From Oscillospiraceae bacterium (lineage in GTDB: Bacteria > Bacillota > Clostridia > Oscillospirales > Acutalibacteraceae): a stretch of 64,000 bases of DNA. Below are positions 43,770 through 56,396 of the stretch, one piece after another. The notes under the pieces are model-generated. The model was not told the DNA's origin. It searched no databases and saw nothing but the letters and a program-made list of their open reading frames with translations. Numbering within the stretch: the stretch's first letter is position 1; every line of letters begins with the position of its first letter. The position numbers and the translations under genes are program-made. Location of the stretch: positions 1-64,000 of the forward strand of contig SVPW01000007.1 in assembly GCA_015065645.1 (NCBI GenBank). The letters run 5' to 3'.

Positions 43770-44551
43770 AAAAATTGCTTAAATATGATTTAAAATATAC
43801 ATTTAAATTTCTTCTTGTGTTTTATGTGTTGGCAATAATTTTTGCTTTGCTTGCAAGGGCGTTTTTAGGTACGGAAAATTCCTTTGTTTTAAACATTTTC
43901 GGTGAGATATTCCGCGGTGCATCAATCTCAATGATGTTCAGCATAGGAATAAATAATCTTATGCGTATGTGGGTTTGGTTTAAAAACAGGGTATACGGTG
44001 ATGAATCCTACCTTACGCATACCTTACCGATTGAAAAGAGAACCCATTATCTCTCTAAAATAATAACCTCGGTTATTACTATGTTTGTAAGCGTTGCGGT
44101 AATAGCCTTAACCTTGATTGTGGGATTTGGTACAAAAGAAAATCTTGAATTTATAAAGCAAACTTTTGATATGATGACCGAAAATTACGGTGGGGAATTT
44201 ATAATCTTTGTAGTTTCAATTTTATTTGTACTTTTCTTAGAGCTTTTAAATGCTTTGCAATGTGGATTTACGGGAATTATAATGGGATATCGTATGTATG
44301 ATAAAAAGATAGGCTTTTCGGTGTTTTTTGGTTTTTTAACTTATATGATAAGTCAGGGTGCGGCACTTGCAGTAGTGTTTTTGGCATCGGCGGTAAAAGG
44401 GGATATTAATACTCTTTTTTCAGCGGGAAATGCTAACTTTGAAACATTAAAAGGATTTATTTATATTGCACTTTCAGCTTATACGGCAATAATTATTATA
44501 AACTGCATCATTAATATTAAGCTTTTCAAAAAGGGCGTAAATGTGGATTAA
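43763..44551 (+). CDS. ABC-2-like transporter permease
   Basis: 262 aa with six hydrophobic spans (near 17-35, 50-70, 100-122, 150-172, 185-210, 230-252). N-terminus LLKYDLKYTFKFLLVFYVL resembles permeases of two-gene export systems. The segment DESYLTHTLPIEKRTHYLSKI between spans 2 and 3 is a conserved cytoplasmic loop in this kind of protein. No substrate can be named. Last gene of the operon, followed by a terminator. Confidence 0.8.
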   Translation: MLKKLLKYDLKYTFKFLLVFYVLAIIFALLARAFLGTENSFVLNIFGEIFRGASISMMFSIGINNLMRMWVWFKNRVYGDESYLTHTLPIEKRTHYLSKIITSVITMFVSVAVIALTLIVGFGTKENLEFIKQTFDMMTENYGGEFIIFVVSILFVLFLELLNALQCGFTGIIMGYRMYDKKIGFSVFFGFLTYMISQGAALAVVFLASAVKGDINTLFSAGNANFETLKGFIYIALSAYTAIIIINCIINIKLFKKGVNVD

Positions 44552-44562
44552 CGGTCAATATA

Positions 44563-44602
44563 AAAAAATAACACTTTCTGTTCGAAAGTGTTATTTTTTT
44601 AT
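44563..44602. terminator. Bidirectional terminator between the ABC and V-ATPase operons
   Basis: AATAACACTTTC (44567-44578) pairs with GAAAGTGTTATT (44584-44595); both sides are flanked by long A/T runs, so it serves both convergent operons. Confidence 0.88.
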
Positions 44603-44628
44603 TCTTTACTATTGCGTTTTACCGCTTT

Positions 44629-45300
44629 TTACATAGCTTCAGGATGTGATTTTTTATATTCTATCTGCTGGGTTGCAATCATATCCTTAACCTTCATTAG
44701 TCTTGCTCTGCTTGAACGGTCGTTTTCTTCAAGTTTGCCTGCAATAAAATGAATGGTTTCACGGTAGCGTGGAATAAGCACATGCTCAAGTGCATTAACA
44801 CGGCGCCTGGTTTTTTCAATTTCACTTGCCATAAGCTTTACAGCCTTTTCCTTTTCTGCAAGACGCAGCATAAGCGGTAAAAGCTTTGCAAGACCCGAAA
44901 CCGCATCATCAAGCTCAAAAGAGGTTGATGCAAAGCCATAGGAAAAAATATCGGATTCATCGCTTGTGCGTGTTTTTATATCATAAACAGGAATATCAAC
45001 GCTCATTATATTTTTTACGCCTGCTTTAAGCGTTACCTCTTGTTTTGGGCAAAGAAGTGCCGTGTCAAGCGATTGTTCGGACATAAGACCCGAAGAAAGC
45101 ACAAAGCCTGCGTTAATATCTGCCATTTTTTCCTCAAACTCTTCACGCAATGTTTTGGTTTCCCGTATGGTATCCAAAAATTGCCTCATTAACTCATCAC
45201 GCTTATCTTTAAGCAGCTTGTGACCCCTAACGGCTGTTGTAAGCTGCTTTTTAAGCCGTGTCAGCTCCATACGGGTGGGATTAACATTCAGTACAGCCAA
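44629..45300 (-). CDS. ntpD: V-type ATP synthase subunit D
   Basis: 223 aa, almost entirely two long helices: the N-terminal NVNPTRMELTRLKKQLTTAVRGHKLLKDKRDELM and a C-terminal coiled coil with NALEHVLIPRYRETIHFI. This is the central-stalk rotor (equivalent of F-type gamma). Last gene of the nine-gene V-ATPase operon, 11 bases after ntpB. Confidence 0.95.
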   Translation of the reverse strand: MAVLNVNPTRMELTRLKKQLTTAVRGHKLLKDKRDELMRQFLDTIRETKTLREEFEEKMADINAGFVLSSGLMSEQSLDTALLCPKQEVTLKAGVKNIMSVDIPVYDIKTRTSDESDIFSYGFASTSFELDDAVSGLAKLLPLMLRLAEKEKAVKLMASEIEKTRRRVNALEHVLIPRYRETIHFIAGKLEENDRSSRARLMKVKDMIATQQIEYKKSHPEAM

Positions 45301-45311
45301 CTTAATTCCCC

Positions 45312-46682
45312 CTATTTGCCGTAGTATTCATCAAGCAAACGGTCATCAATACGCTTGAGCTCACTTCTCGGCAAAATGGAGAGCAACTTCCAACCAAGAT
45401 TAAGCGTTTCTTCAATGGTGCGATTGGTTTCAAAGCCCTGTGAAACATATTCCTTTTCAAACCTATCGGCAAATTCGGCATATAGCTTATCAATGGCTGT
45501 AAGTGCCGCTTCACCCAAAATAACCATAAGCTCCTTGGCATCCTTACCACGGGCGTATGCCGCAAATAACTGGTTCATTGTGGCGGCATGGTCTTCACGG
45601 GTGCGTCCTTTTCCTATGCCCTTATCTTTAAGTCTGGAAAGGGAGGGAAGTACATCAATAGGCGGTGTAACACCCTTACGGAAAAGCTCACGGCTTAAAA
45701 TAATCTGTCCTTCGGTGATATAACCCGTAAGGTCAGGAATTGGGTGGGTTTTATCATCCTCAGGCATAGTGAGAATAGGAATAAGTGTTATAGAACCGTC
45801 TTTGCCTTTAAGTCTGCCTGCTCGTTCATAAAGTGTTGCAAGGTCGGTATACATATATCCGGGGTAACCACGCCTTCCCGGAACCTCTTTTCGTGCGGCA
45901 GAAACCTCACGCAAAGCATCTGCGTAGTTTGTAATATCGGTCATAATAACAAGAACCTGCATTCCAAGGTCAAATGCCAAATATTCTGCGGCGGTAAGTG
46001 CCATACGGGGTGTTGCAATTCGTTCAACCGCAGGGTCATTTGCAAGGTTTACAAACATAACGGTTCGGTCAAGTGCGCCTGTTGCACGGAAGGAATCAAT
46101 AAAGTAGTTTGATTCTTCAAAGGTGATACCCATAGCCGCAAAAACAACGGCAAATTGCTCATTATCTCCCAAAACAGAAGCCTGACGGGCAATCTGAGCT
46201 GCAAGATTTGCATGGGGAAGACCTGATGCTGAGAATATAGGAAGCTTTTGTCCTCTAACCAATGTGTTAAGTCCGTCAATTGCAGAAACACCTGTTTGAA
46301 TAAATTCCTGCGGATAGTTTCTTGCGGCAGGATTCATCGGTCTACCGTTTATATCAAGACGCTTTTCGGGAATAAGCTCAGGACCGTTATCTATAGGACG
46401 GCCGAGACCGTCAAATACACGGGAAAGCATATCGGGAGAAACGGGTAATTCCATTCCTCTTCCCAAAAAACGAACCTTAGAGCCCGCAAGATTTATTCCT
46501 GCGGAATTTTCAAAAAGCTGAACAAGTGCATTAGAACCGTTTATTTCAAGCACCTTACAACGCCTGGTTTCACCGTTTGGGAGTTCTATTTCACCAAGCT
46601 CATCATATTTTACATTTTCAACATCACTAACCATCATCAAAGGTCCTGCAACCTCACGGATGGTTCTGTATTCCTTTGGCAT
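45312..46682 (-). CDS. ntpB: V-type ATP synthase subunit B
   Basis: 456 aa. Non-catalytic subunit of the A3B3 head; it has the family's nucleotide-fold without a canonical P-loop ([25 protein letters not shown] at the corresponding place) and the [27 protein letters not shown] region. Normal length. AGGGAGG lies before the ATG, 14 bases after ntpA. Confidence 0.97.
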   Translation of the reverse strand: MPKEYRTIREVAGPLMMVSDVENVKYDELGEIELPNGETRRCKVLEINGSNALVQLFENSAGINLAGSKVRFLGRGMELPVSPDMLSRVFDGLGRPIDNGPELIPEKRLDINGRPMNPAARNYPQEFIQTGVSAIDGLNTLVRGQKLPIFSASGLPHANLAAQIARQASVLGDNEQFAVVFAAMGITFEESNYFIDSFRATGALDRTVMFVNLANDPAVERIATPRMALTAAEYLAFDLGMQVLVIMTDITNYADALREVSAARKEVPGRRGYPGYMYTDLATLYERAGRLKGKDGSITLIPILTMPEDDKTHPIPDLTGYITEGQIILSRELFRKGVTPPIDVLPSLSRLKDKGIGKGRTREDHAATMNQLFAAYARGKDAKELMVILGEAALTAIDKLYAEFADRFEKEYVSQGFETNRTIEETLNLGWKLLSILPRSELKRIDDRLLDEYYGK

Positions 46683-46696
46683 TAAAACTCCCTCCT

Positions 46697-48463
46697 TTAT
46701 TCTGCTGATGCATTAACAGCTTGGTCAAGATCGCTGTCAAGAGCATGCAAGATATCTTCAAATTCTTGTGTTACATTATCTTCTGCGGTATATTTCAGTC
46801 TGCCTATACGCTCCCTTGAAGGCATTGCAACAACATCATCTATTGAAGCTCCTTTTTTAAGAGCTTCAAGTGAACGGTCATAAAAGGCAAGAATTGCCTT
46901 CATCATAAAATGTTGTTTTTGAAGGGAGGTATAGGTATCAACCTCATGGAATGCGTTTTGATGCAGATAGTCTTCTCTAATAGAACGAGCCGCCTCTAAT
47001 TTAAGACGGTCGGTTGGAGAAAGTGCATCCATACCAACAAGCTTTACAATTTCTTCAAGTTCGGCTTCCTCTTGTAATATAGACATAAGTCTGCCACGAA
47101 GCTCATACCAATCGGAATTAACCGTGCCGTTAAACCATTTTGAAAGTGAATCGGCATAGAGAGAATAGCTTGTAAGCCAGTTAATAGCAGGGAAGTGGCG
47201 CTTGTATGCCAAGGAGGAGTCAAGTCCCCAGAAAACCTTTACTATACGAAGTGTTGCCTGAGAAACCGGCTCAGAAATATCACCGCCGGGAGGGGAAACC
47301 GCACCTATTACAGAAAGTGCCCCTTCGGTATCTTCTTTGCCGTTTACTATTACACGGCCTGCTCTTTCGTAAAACTGTGCAAGACGAGAACCCAAATATG
47401 CAGGATAGCCTTCTTCACCCGGCATTTCCTCAAGTCGACCCGACATTTCACGCAAAGCTTCTGCCCAGCGGGAAGTGGAGTCTGCCATTAAAGCAACCGT
47501 ATATCCCATATCACGGAAATATTCCGCAATGGTAATACCTGTGTAAATAGAAGCCTCACGTGCGGCAACAGGCATATCTGAGGTATTTGCAATAAGAACG
47601 GTTCTTTCCATAAGTGAGTTGCCGGTTCTTGGGTCTTTAAGCTCAGGAAATTCGTTAAGAACATCGGTCATTTCGTTTCCACGCTCACCGCAACCTATAT
47701 ATACGATAATATCTGCCGCAGCCCATTTTGCAAGCTGATGCTGAACTACCGTTTTACCTGAACCAAAAGGTCCCGGAACAGCCGCAACACCGCCTTTTGC
47801 AATGGGGAAAAGGGTATCAACAACTCGTTGTCCCGTTACAAGTGGAATATCCGGTGATAATTTATGCTTATAAGGTCTGCCAACACGAACAGGCCATGAC
47901 TGCATAAGGGTAAATTCCTTTACTCCTTTTTCGGTCTCGATTTTATAAACGGTATCTTCAACTGTGTATTCCCCTGAATTAACCTCAATAAGTTTACCTG
48001 AAACACCGTTTGGCACCATTATTTTGTGTGCTACAATATCGGTTTCGTTTACTATACCGATACAGTCTCCCGAAGATACTGTATCTCCAACCGAAGCCTT
48101 TGCTTCAAAGAGCCATTTTTTGGTGCGGTTAAGGGCAGGAACCTCAACACCACGCTGAAGATTTGTTCCGCTTACCTTCATTATTTCGGCAAGAGGACGC
48201 TGAATACCGTCAAAAATAGAGCCTATAAGTCCCGGTCCTAATTCAACGCTTAACGGTTTACCTGTTGAGGTTACAATTTCTCCGGGGCCCAATCCTGCGG
48301 TTTCTTCATAAACCTGAATAGAAGCACGGTCTTCGTGCATTTCAATTATTTCGCCTATAAGATGCTGAGAGCTTACACGGACAACATCGTACATATTAGC
48401 GTCACGCATACCCTCAGCAATTACAAGAGGGCCGGCAACCTTTGTTATAGTTCCGTTTGTCAT
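46697..48463 (-). CDS. ntpA: V-type ATP synthase subunit A (catalytic)
   Basis: 588 aa. Catalytic subunit; P-loop GPFGSGKTV (near 231), followed by [12 protein letters not shown] and [28 protein letters not shown]-type segments (here [13 protein letters not shown]), all present. The roughly 90-residue non-homologous insertion typical of V/A-type A subunits lies near 115-200. The start at 48463 is fixed by TAGGAGTAACGAT; a longer frame extends into ntpG without a site. It hydrolyses or makes ATP at the head of the rotary complex. Confidence 0.97.
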   Translation of the reverse strand: MTNGTITKVAGPLVIAEGMRDANMYDVVRVSSQHLIGEIIEMHEDRASIQVYEETAGLGPGEIVTSTGKPLSVELGPGLIGSIFDGIQRPLAEIMKVSGTNLQRGVEVPALNRTKKWLFEAKASVGDTVSSGDCIGIVNETDIVAHKIMVPNGVSGKLIEVNSGEYTVEDTVYKIETEKGVKEFTLMQSWPVRVGRPYKHKLSPDIPLVTGQRVVDTLFPIAKGGVAAVPGPFGSGKTVVQHQLAKWAAADIIVYIGCGERGNEMTDVLNEFPELKDPRTGNSLMERTVLIANTSDMPVAAREASIYTGITIAEYFRDMGYTVALMADSTSRWAEALREMSGRLEEMPGEEGYPAYLGSRLAQFYERAGRVIVNGKEDTEGALSVIGAVSPPGGDISEPVSQATLRIVKVFWGLDSSLAYKRHFPAINWLTSYSLYADSLSKWFNGTVNSDWYELRGRLMSILQEEAELEEIVKLVGMDALSPTDRLKLEAARSIREDYLHQNAFHEVDTYTSLQKQHFMMKAILAFYDRSLEALKKGASIDDVVAMPSRERIGRLKYTAEDNVTQEFEDILHALDSDLDQAVNASAE

Positions 48464-48473
48464 ATCGTTACTC

Positions 48474-48791
48474 CTACTTATTGAATATAATATCTGACCC
48501 GACTGCCTTTTCAACTGCTTCTTTAAGCCTTGCGGTACCAATTCCTGTATTACCGCCAGCCCCGGGAATCGGTACTACCGAAGGGGTAAGGCATTCATCG
48601 GTTTTTTCTATTTCTTTTGAAAGCAAGGATGCCATATGCTCGGTAATATAAATAACACCGTAATCGGCATCAACTATACGCTTAAAAACGGACGGTGCAT
48701 CATCGTCATGGTCACACGGGAAAATATCAAGACCCACTGCCGCAAAGCCTTTTATGCTTTCGGTGTCGCCCAAAACTGCGATTTTAACCAT
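48474..48791 (-). CDS. ntpG: V-type ATP synthase subunit F (E. hirae NtpG)
   Basis: 105 aa, start MVKIAVLGD at 48791, which overlaps the ntpC stop by 8 bases. The Rossmann-like fold is seen in [21 protein letters not shown] and [14 protein letters not shown], with VVPIPGAGG near 75. Rotor-stalk subunit that binds D; called F in the general nomenclature and NtpG in Enterococcus hirae. Confidence 0.92.
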   Translation of the reverse strand: MVKIAVLGDTESIKGFAAVGLDIFPCDHDDDAPSVFKRIVDADYGVIYITEHMASLLSKEIEKTDECLTPSVVPIPGAGGNTGIGTARLKEAVEKAVGSDIIFNK

Positions 48792-49767
48792 AAAGTGCAC
48801 GCAACCTTTCCGTTATTTTTTCTTCTTGCTGTCCTGTTTTAATACCGCTGTAAATAATGCGGATGTTTTTAATTTCGGCGGTTCGTGCCATATAGTAGCC
48901 TATTATTGGTTCAAATCCAAAGGTTACATGCTTTGCTTTTTTTGCAATTTCCATAACGGCATCCTCACAAAAGCGTTCAAAGCAAGAAGGTGATTTTTTA
49001 TAACTTTGTGCTGCGGAATATAATTCACCGCCGCAACTTTGCAAAAGCTCAAGCACTTCATCCTCTCCGTTTAAAGCCGCTGTTTTAAGTGCGGATTTTG
49101 AGGGGAAAGCTGTATCTGCAAGGGTTTGATCAATAAAAGCACCGCTTTTTTTGGTTTTGGCACAGCGAAGTGCCGCTTTAATATTTTTAAATGTAATGGT
49201 TTTGTTTATAATTTCCCTACAAAGCTTACAGGAATAATCCTTTTGATTTACAAGGCAAAGCTGTGTATCCATACACGCTTTATCAAGTAAGGCATCACAA
49301 AGCTGGGAGTCACCGCTTGAAAGTAATATTTCACAAGCGTGTTCGGCAGCGGCTTGCATAAATTCCGGCAGAATTTCAAATTTTCTTTCCAAAACCGCAT
49401 TTTTTATAACCGTGGTATCAACCGTTGCAGGCAGTAAAAAGTAATTATCAGGCTTTTGGTTTCTCACCAAAGCTTTTAATGCGGCTTTAAGATTGTGAAA
49501 ATCATTTTCCAATAAAAACGGACGGAAAATCCCGTCATCGGGTGAAATTTCGTTAAGATATTCCCAAAGCTTGCTTGCAGATACTCTCAAAAGCTCCGGC
49601 ACATCTGCGGTTAAGGAATCGGTAGTATAACCCTTATCCCTCAGCATTGACGAAAGCTGTTCAACCGAAGAAGCGCCTGCAAGCTGTATAAGGTCGCTGT
49701 TTTTAAGAAGCCTGTTTTCCTTCGCCCTCAGATTGCCGATAGCAAAACCATAGGATTTTACCGGCAT
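48784..49767 (-). CDS. ntpC: V-type ATP synthase subunit C
   Basis: 327 aa all-helical protein (vacuolar subunit d homologue) linking the central stalk to the membrane ring. Recognised by YGFAIGNLRAKENRLLKNSDLIQLAGA at the start, repeated helical units, and the LEYLNEISPDD/FEPIIGYYMARTAEIKNIRII pattern (the latter near 290-308). Length normal (about 330-350). Confidence 0.92.
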   Translation of the reverse strand: MPVKSYGFAIGNLRAKENRLLKNSDLIQLAGASSVEQLSSMLRDKGYTTDSLTADVPELLRVSASKLWEYLNEISPDDGIFRPFLLENDFHNLKAALKALVRNQKPDNYFLLPATVDTTVIKNAVLERKFEILPEFMQAAAEHACEILLSSGDSQLCDALLDKACMDTQLCLVNQKDYSCKLCREIINKTITFKNIKAALRCAKTKKSGAFIDQTLADTAFPSKSALKTAALNGEDEVLELLQSCGGELYSAAQSYKKSPSCFERFCEDAVMEIAKKAKHVTFGFEPIIGYYMARTAEIKNIRIIYSGIKTGQQEEKITERLRALYG

Positions 49768-49782
49768 GGTCTCACCCTTTCG

Positions 49783-50358
49783 TTAGTTTTTAAAGAGTAT
49801 CTTATTGACTGCATCAATAAGCATACTTGAGTTTTCTCGGAATAACGCTTCAAATGAAGCATTAATCTGAATATCACCGGATTTAAGAATAAATCCGTTT
49901 TTAATATCGGCGGGGGTGCGGCTTAAAGTAAAGCCGTATTTTTTGATTTTTTCCTCCAAAACCGAAATATCTCTTTCAAGATCCTTTGCAGAAAGCTGCA
50001 TTTCACCGCTTTTAAAACCACTGTTTGCCGCTTTTTGAGCTAAAAACTCAAAATAATCTGCGGTGTCAAGCTGTTCTAAACGCAAAAGTGCTTTTTGCAA
50101 AACTTCATTTATAAGCTCACGCTTTATTTTAAGTGTTTCATCCCTTAAAATAAGAGCAGCAGAAGAATCGCCTGTTGATGAAATTATCGCTAATTTTTTC
50201 TTTGCGGCATTATTGATTTCATCGGTTTTATTCTTTGCCTCAAGCTTTGCATTATCTGCAATTTCTTGGGCTTCTTTTTCGGCGTTTTGCTTTATTTCCT
50301 CTGCTTTTTTCTCAGCTTCTTCAATAATTGAAGCAAGAATTTTTTCAGCTGATGTCAT
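49783..50358 (-). CDS. ntpE: V-type ATP synthase subunit E
   Basis: 191 aa peripheral-stalk subunit. Residues 1-60 are a charged coiled coil rich in Glu, Lys and Ala (EEAEKKAEEIKQNAEKEAQE); the rest is a globular alpha/beta domain with GFILKSGDIQINASFEALF near the end, which contacts the head. Pairs with the small coiled-coil subunit encoded at the operon's beginning. Confidence 0.92.
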   Translation of the reverse strand: MTSAEKILASIIEEAEKKAEEIKQNAEKEAQEIADNAKLEAKNKTDEINNAAKKKLAIISSTGDSSAALILRDETLKIKRELINEVLQKALLRLEQLDTADYFEFLAQKAANSGFKSGEMQLSAKDLERDISVLEEKIKKYGFTLSRTPADIKNGFILKSGDIQINASFEALFRENSSMLIDAVNKILFKN

Positions 50359-50370
50359 ACCAAATCACCA

Positions 50371-52840
<2,470 letters not shown>

Positions 52841-52874
52841 ACATATCACCACACTTTTTAAGTTTATTTTTTAT

Positions 52875-53189
52875 TTAAGCCTTTTTCAAAATTTCCAGCA
52901 CACACTCTATTGCTTCGTTTTCAGAAGCCTTTGCTTTTTCTTTAAGCTCTGTGCGAAGCTGTTTTGCTTTTTGGTGTGCTTCATTTGATTTTTCTGCAGA
53001 AATACTTTCTGCTTTAGCAATTTCTTCATCGGCATTAGCTTGAGCCATAATTTTAGCGCTTTCAATATATTCATACGCCTTAGCTTTTGCTGTTGCCGTG
53101 ATTTCATCTGCACAAACTTGGGCGGATTTGATTATATCATTTCCTTTTTCTTCTGCGGCAATGATATCATCTATCATTTTTTTTGCCAA
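52875..53189 (-). CDS. ntpF: V-type ATPase coiled-coil stalk subunit (NtpF/G-H type)
   Basis: About 104 aa, one long amphipathic helix rich in Ala, Glu and Lys (MIDDIIAAEEKGNDIIKSAQ...), the peripheral-stalk partner of subunit E. The start is uncertain: GTG at 53201 touches the AGGAG site; TTG at 53189 (MAKKMIDD) has an acceptable 11-base distance and is used here. First gene of the ntp operon, 34 bases before ntpI. Confidence 0.88.
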   Translation of the reverse strand: MAKKMIDDIIAAEEKGNDIIKSAQVCADEITATAKAKAYEYIESAKIMAQANADEEIAKAESISAEKSNEAHQKAKQLRTELKEKAKASENEAIECVLEILKKA

Positions 53190-53230
53190 ATTTAACTGCA
53201 CCTCCTGTATACATAAATATAATTAACTAA

Positions 53231-53259
53231 ATTTTACACCAATTTCCTTGAAAAGTAAA
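53231..53259 (-). promoter_or_regulatory. Promoter of the V-ATPase operon
   Basis: On the minus strand TTTACT (53259-53254), 17 bases, TAAAAT (53236-53231), about 40 bases before the first gene. Confidence 0.55.
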
Positions 53260-53360
53260 GAAAAAACTGCTAATTTATTCCAAATTATTATTCGTTGCAA
53301 ATCTATATAAATATTATTATAATTAATTATTGTTTTTACTAATTATATTTGTGAAAAAGG

Positions 53361-53389
53361 TTGAATTTCATTTGAGGTTATGGTATGAT
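53361..53389 (+). promoter_or_regulatory. Promoter of the murI-holA operon
   Basis: TTGAAT (53361-53366), 17 bases, extended -10 TGGTATGAT (53381-53389). Confidence 0.65.
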
Positions 53390-53442
53390 AATATGAAACA
53401 TTATGTTGGGATAGTATCTTTTTTTGTAAAGGGGTTGTTTGG

Positions 53443-54258
53443 ATGTCGGATAAACGCTCTATCGGAATATTTGATTCCGGTCTGGGAGGATTAACCGTTG
53501 CCAAAGAAATAATCCGTATGCTGCCTTCGGAAAGTATTGTTTATTTTGGCGATACAGGTCGTGTTCCATACGGCACAAGAAGTCTTGAAACGATAAAAAA
53601 GTATACCCGTCAGGATGAACGCTTTTTACTAAGTCATAATGTTAAAATGATTGTTGCGGCTTGCGGAACGGTATCATCTGTTGCGGCAGATACCGCAAAT
53701 GAAATACCCGTTCCTTTTGTTGAGGTGGTTTCACATTCGGTAAATGCGGCGGTAAAGGCTACGGTTAACAAAAAAATCGGCGTTCTTGCAACAAATGCCA
53801 CCATTAGAAGCGGCTCGCATAAAAAGCGTATTTTAGAGCTTTTGCCTGATGCTGTTGTTATTGAAAACAGCGGAACATTGCTTGTTCCATTGGTGGAAGA
53901 GGGCTGGTGTGATGCTGATGATGTGGTTGTGCTTAAAACGGTTGAGCGTTATTTAAAGCCTTTTATTGATGCACGGGTTGATACCCTTATATTAGGATGT
54001 ACGCATTTTCCAATGCTATCAAAGGCTATAGCAAAGGTTATGGGAAACGGTGTAACGCTTATAAATATGGGAACTGCAACTGCCGTGGCTGTAAAGGATA
54101 TGCTTATTAAGGCTGATGCTTTGAGTGATGACCAAACCGTAACCCACAGCTTTTTTGTAAGCGATAAGGCAGATTCTTTTTTACATTTGGCTTCACGCCT
54201 TTTGGAAAAGGATTTGGATGAATCAAGCGTAGAGCAGGTGGATATAAACGGCTTATGA
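53443..54258 (+). CDS. murI: Glutamate racemase
   Basis: 271 aa cofactor-independent racemase that makes D-Glu for peptidoglycan. IGIFDSGLGGLTVAKEI and YFGDTGRVPYG at the start; the two catalytic cysteines are Cys74 in AACGTVSS and Cys186 in LGCTHFPML. The first motif normally reads CNT; here Asn is replaced by Gly, a variant I regard as compatible with activity. Start ATG 53443 follows AAAGGGG. The gene heads a nine-gene housekeeping operon and overlaps the next gene by 4 bases. Confidence 0.93.
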   Translation: MSDKRSIGIFDSGLGGLTVAKEIIRMLPSESIVYFGDTGRVPYGTRSLETIKKYTRQDERFLLSHNVKMIVAACGTVSSVAADTANEIPVPFVEVVSHSVNAAVKATVNKKIGVLATNATIRSGSHKKRILELLPDAVVIENSGTLLVPLVEEGWCDADDVVVLKTVERYLKPFIDARVDTLILGCTHFPMLSKAIAKVMGNGVTLINMGTATAVAVKDMLIKADALSDDQTVTHSFFVSDKADSFLHLASRLLEKDLDESSVEQVDINGL

Positions 54259-54677
54259 TGAAGGATGTTTTAATAAAAATTAAGGGCACACAGGGTCTTG
54301 GTGACCAAAACGAGGTTATTGAGCTTACTACTGTAGGAAAAATTGGAGTAAGGGGAGAAAATATTCTTGTTTCATACGAAGAACCTGATACAGTGGGAGA
54401 AAAGGGTGTTAAAACCCAACTTCATTATAAAGCTCCCAATACCGTTATTCTTAAACGGACAGGCCCATTAAATTCAAAGCTTGTTATTTGTAAAGGGGTA
54501 AGGAATAACTGCAGTTATTCAACCGCTGTTGGTGAAATGATGCTTGGTATTTACGGTGAAAATATTGAAAGCACACTCACCGAAAACGGCGGAAAGCTTA
54601 TAATGAGTTATACATTGGATAGTAATTTGCGGCTGGTAAGCCGTAATCAAGTTGAAATTACCGTTAGAGAGGTTTAA
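54255..54677 (+). CDS. DUF1934 family calycin-like protein
   Basis: 140 aa, mostly beta strands: VLIKIKGTQGLGDQNEVIELTT at the start, a central ILVSYEEPDTVG and the LGIYGENIESTLTENGGKLIMSY stretch typical of DUF1934 (YwiB). It sits 5 bases before argS; ywiB and argS are also neighbours in Bacillus subtilis. Function not established. The ATG overlaps the murI stop. Confidence 0.88.
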   Translation: MMKDVLIKIKGTQGLGDQNEVIELTTVGKIGVRGENILVSYEEPDTVGEKGVKTQLHYKAPNTVILKRTGPLNSKLVICKGVRNNCSYSTAVGEMMLGIYGENIESTLTENGGKLIMSYTLDSNLRLVSRNQVEITVREV

Positions 54678-54682
54678 AAATT

Positions 54683-56371
54683 ATGTCTTTATTAGTTACA
54701 AAAGCAAAGGAACAAATCGTAAACGCAGTAAATTCTGCGGCACAAAAAGCAATAAGTGAGGGTGCATTACCTGAGGCTGAGCTTTCTGCATTTACAGTGG
54801 AGGTGCCTGCCAACCGTGAGCATGGTGACTATGCTGTTAATGCCGCAATGTCTTGGGCAAGGGTTTTCAGAAAAGCTCCTCGCCAGATAGCTGAAATACT
54901 TACTGCTAATTTTGATTTTGAGGGCAGTTATATTGAAAGATGTGAAATAGCAGGTCCGGGATTTATAAATTTCTTCCTTTCGGATAGCTACTATGCAGAT
55001 ATTCTTGCCGATATTGCAGCTTTGGGTGCAGATTACGGCAAAAGCGATTACGGTAAGGGCAAAAAGGTTTTGGTTGAATTTGTTTCGGCAAATCCCACAG
55101 GCCCTATGCATATAGGAAACGCCAGAGGTGGAGCTTTGGGTGATGCGCTTGCCGCAATACTTTCTGCCGCAGGCTTTTATACAGAGCGTGAGTTTTATAT
55201 AAACGATGCCGGTAACCAAATAAATAAATTCGGGCTTTCGCTTGACCTTCGTTATAGTCAGCTTTACCGTGACGGTATTGAAATGCCTGAGGATTCGTAT
55301 CACGGTGAGGATATAATAAATCACGCAAAGGCTTTTGCGGAAAAATATGGCGACAGCTTTATGGATAAAGATGAACAAACCCGCCGCAAGGCTTTGGTTG
55401 AGTTTGCTTTACCGCTTAATATTCAAGGGCTTCATGATGACCTGCTTAAATATCGTATTGAATATGATACATGGTTCAGGGAAAGCACTCTTCACAATAA
55501 CGGTGAAGCATCCCGCATTATTTCTCTTTTAAAAGAAAGCGGTCATACCTATGAGCTTGAGGGTGCTTTATGGTTTAAGGCTACCGATTTTGGTTGTGAT
55601 AAGGACTTTGTGCTTGTTCGTGCAAACGGTGTACCCACCTATGTTGTGCCTGATATAGCATACCATTACAATAAGCTTGAGGTTCGTAAGTTTGATAAGG
55701 CTATAGATGTTTTGGGTGCAGACCATCACGGTTATGTGCCTCGTCTTAAAGCTGCTCTTACTGCTTTGGGTGTGGATGCTGACCGTTTGGATGTAGTGCT
55801 TATGCAGATGGTGCGTTTGGTTCGTGGCGGTGAGGTTATAAAGGCTTCAAAGCGTTCGGGTAAGGCAATTACACTTGTAACGCTCCTTGATGAAGTGCCG
55901 ATTGATGCCGCAAGATTTTTCTTTAATCTTCGTGAGCCTAACAGCCATTTTGACTTTGATTTAGACCTTGCGGTAAGTGAATCTAACAGCAACCCCGTTT
56001 ATTATGTTCAGTATGCTTATGCAAGAATTTGCAGTATTATACGCAATTTGGAGGCTGAAGGGGTTAAAATGCGTGAATGTACTCCGGATGAGCTATGCGC
56101 TTTAAATACCGCAGATGAAAGGGAGCTTATTATTCATCTTGGTGCTTTAACAGATGAAATTGTTTTATCTGCAAAAAGCTATGACCCGGCACGCATTACC
56201 CATTATGCGGTTGAGCTTGCAACCAAGTTCCATAAATTCTATTCTTCATGCAGGGTAAAGGGTGATGATGAAGCTCTTATGCAGGCACGTCTTAACCTTT
56301 GTGCAAACACCGCTGCTGTGATTAAAAATGTGCTGTCGTTGCTTAAAATTGATGCGCCTGAAAAAATGTAA
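54683..56371 (+). CDS. argS: Arginyl-tRNA synthetase
   Basis: 562 aa class I synthetase. The N-terminal Add-1 tRNA-binding domain runs to about 110; the HIGH motif is PTGPMHIGNARGG (near 138-150). KMSKS region is degenerate, RSGKAITL (near 394), as usual for ArgRS. The C-terminal DALR anticodon-binding domain includes YVQYAYARICSIIRN and YSSCRV. All main blocks present. Confidence 0.97.
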   Translation: MSLLVTKAKEQIVNAVNSAAQKAISEGALPEAELSAFTVEVPANREHGDYAVNAAMSWARVFRKAPRQIAEILTANFDFEGSYIERCEIAGPGFINFFLSDSYYADILADIAALGADYGKSDYGKGKKVLVEFVSANPTGPMHIGNARGGALGDALAAILSAAGFYTEREFYINDAGNQINKFGLSLDLRYSQLYRDGIEMPEDSYHGEDIINHAKAFAEKYGDSFMDKDEQTRRKALVEFALPLNIQGLHDDLLKYRIEYDTWFRESTLHNNGEASRIISLLKESGHTYELEGALWFKATDFGCDKDFVLVRANGVPTYVVPDIAYHYNKLEVRKFDKAIDVLGADHHGYVPRLKAALTALGVDADRLDVVLMQMVRLVRGGEVIKASKRSGKAITLVTLLDEVPIDAARFFFNLREPNSHFDFDLDLAVSESNSNPVYYVQYAYARICSIIRNLEAEGVKMRECTPDELCALNTADERELIIHLGALTDEIVLSAKSYDPARITHYAVELATKFHKFYSSCRVKGDDEALMQARLNLCANTAAVIKNVLSLLKIDAPEKM

Positions 56372-56396
56372 ATTGTAAATTAAGGGAGGCTTTTTT

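Noticed and set aside
48464-48541. N-terminal extension of V-ATPase subunit A
   Set aside because: It lies inside the end of the F subunit gene; TAGGAG before 48463 fixes the start.
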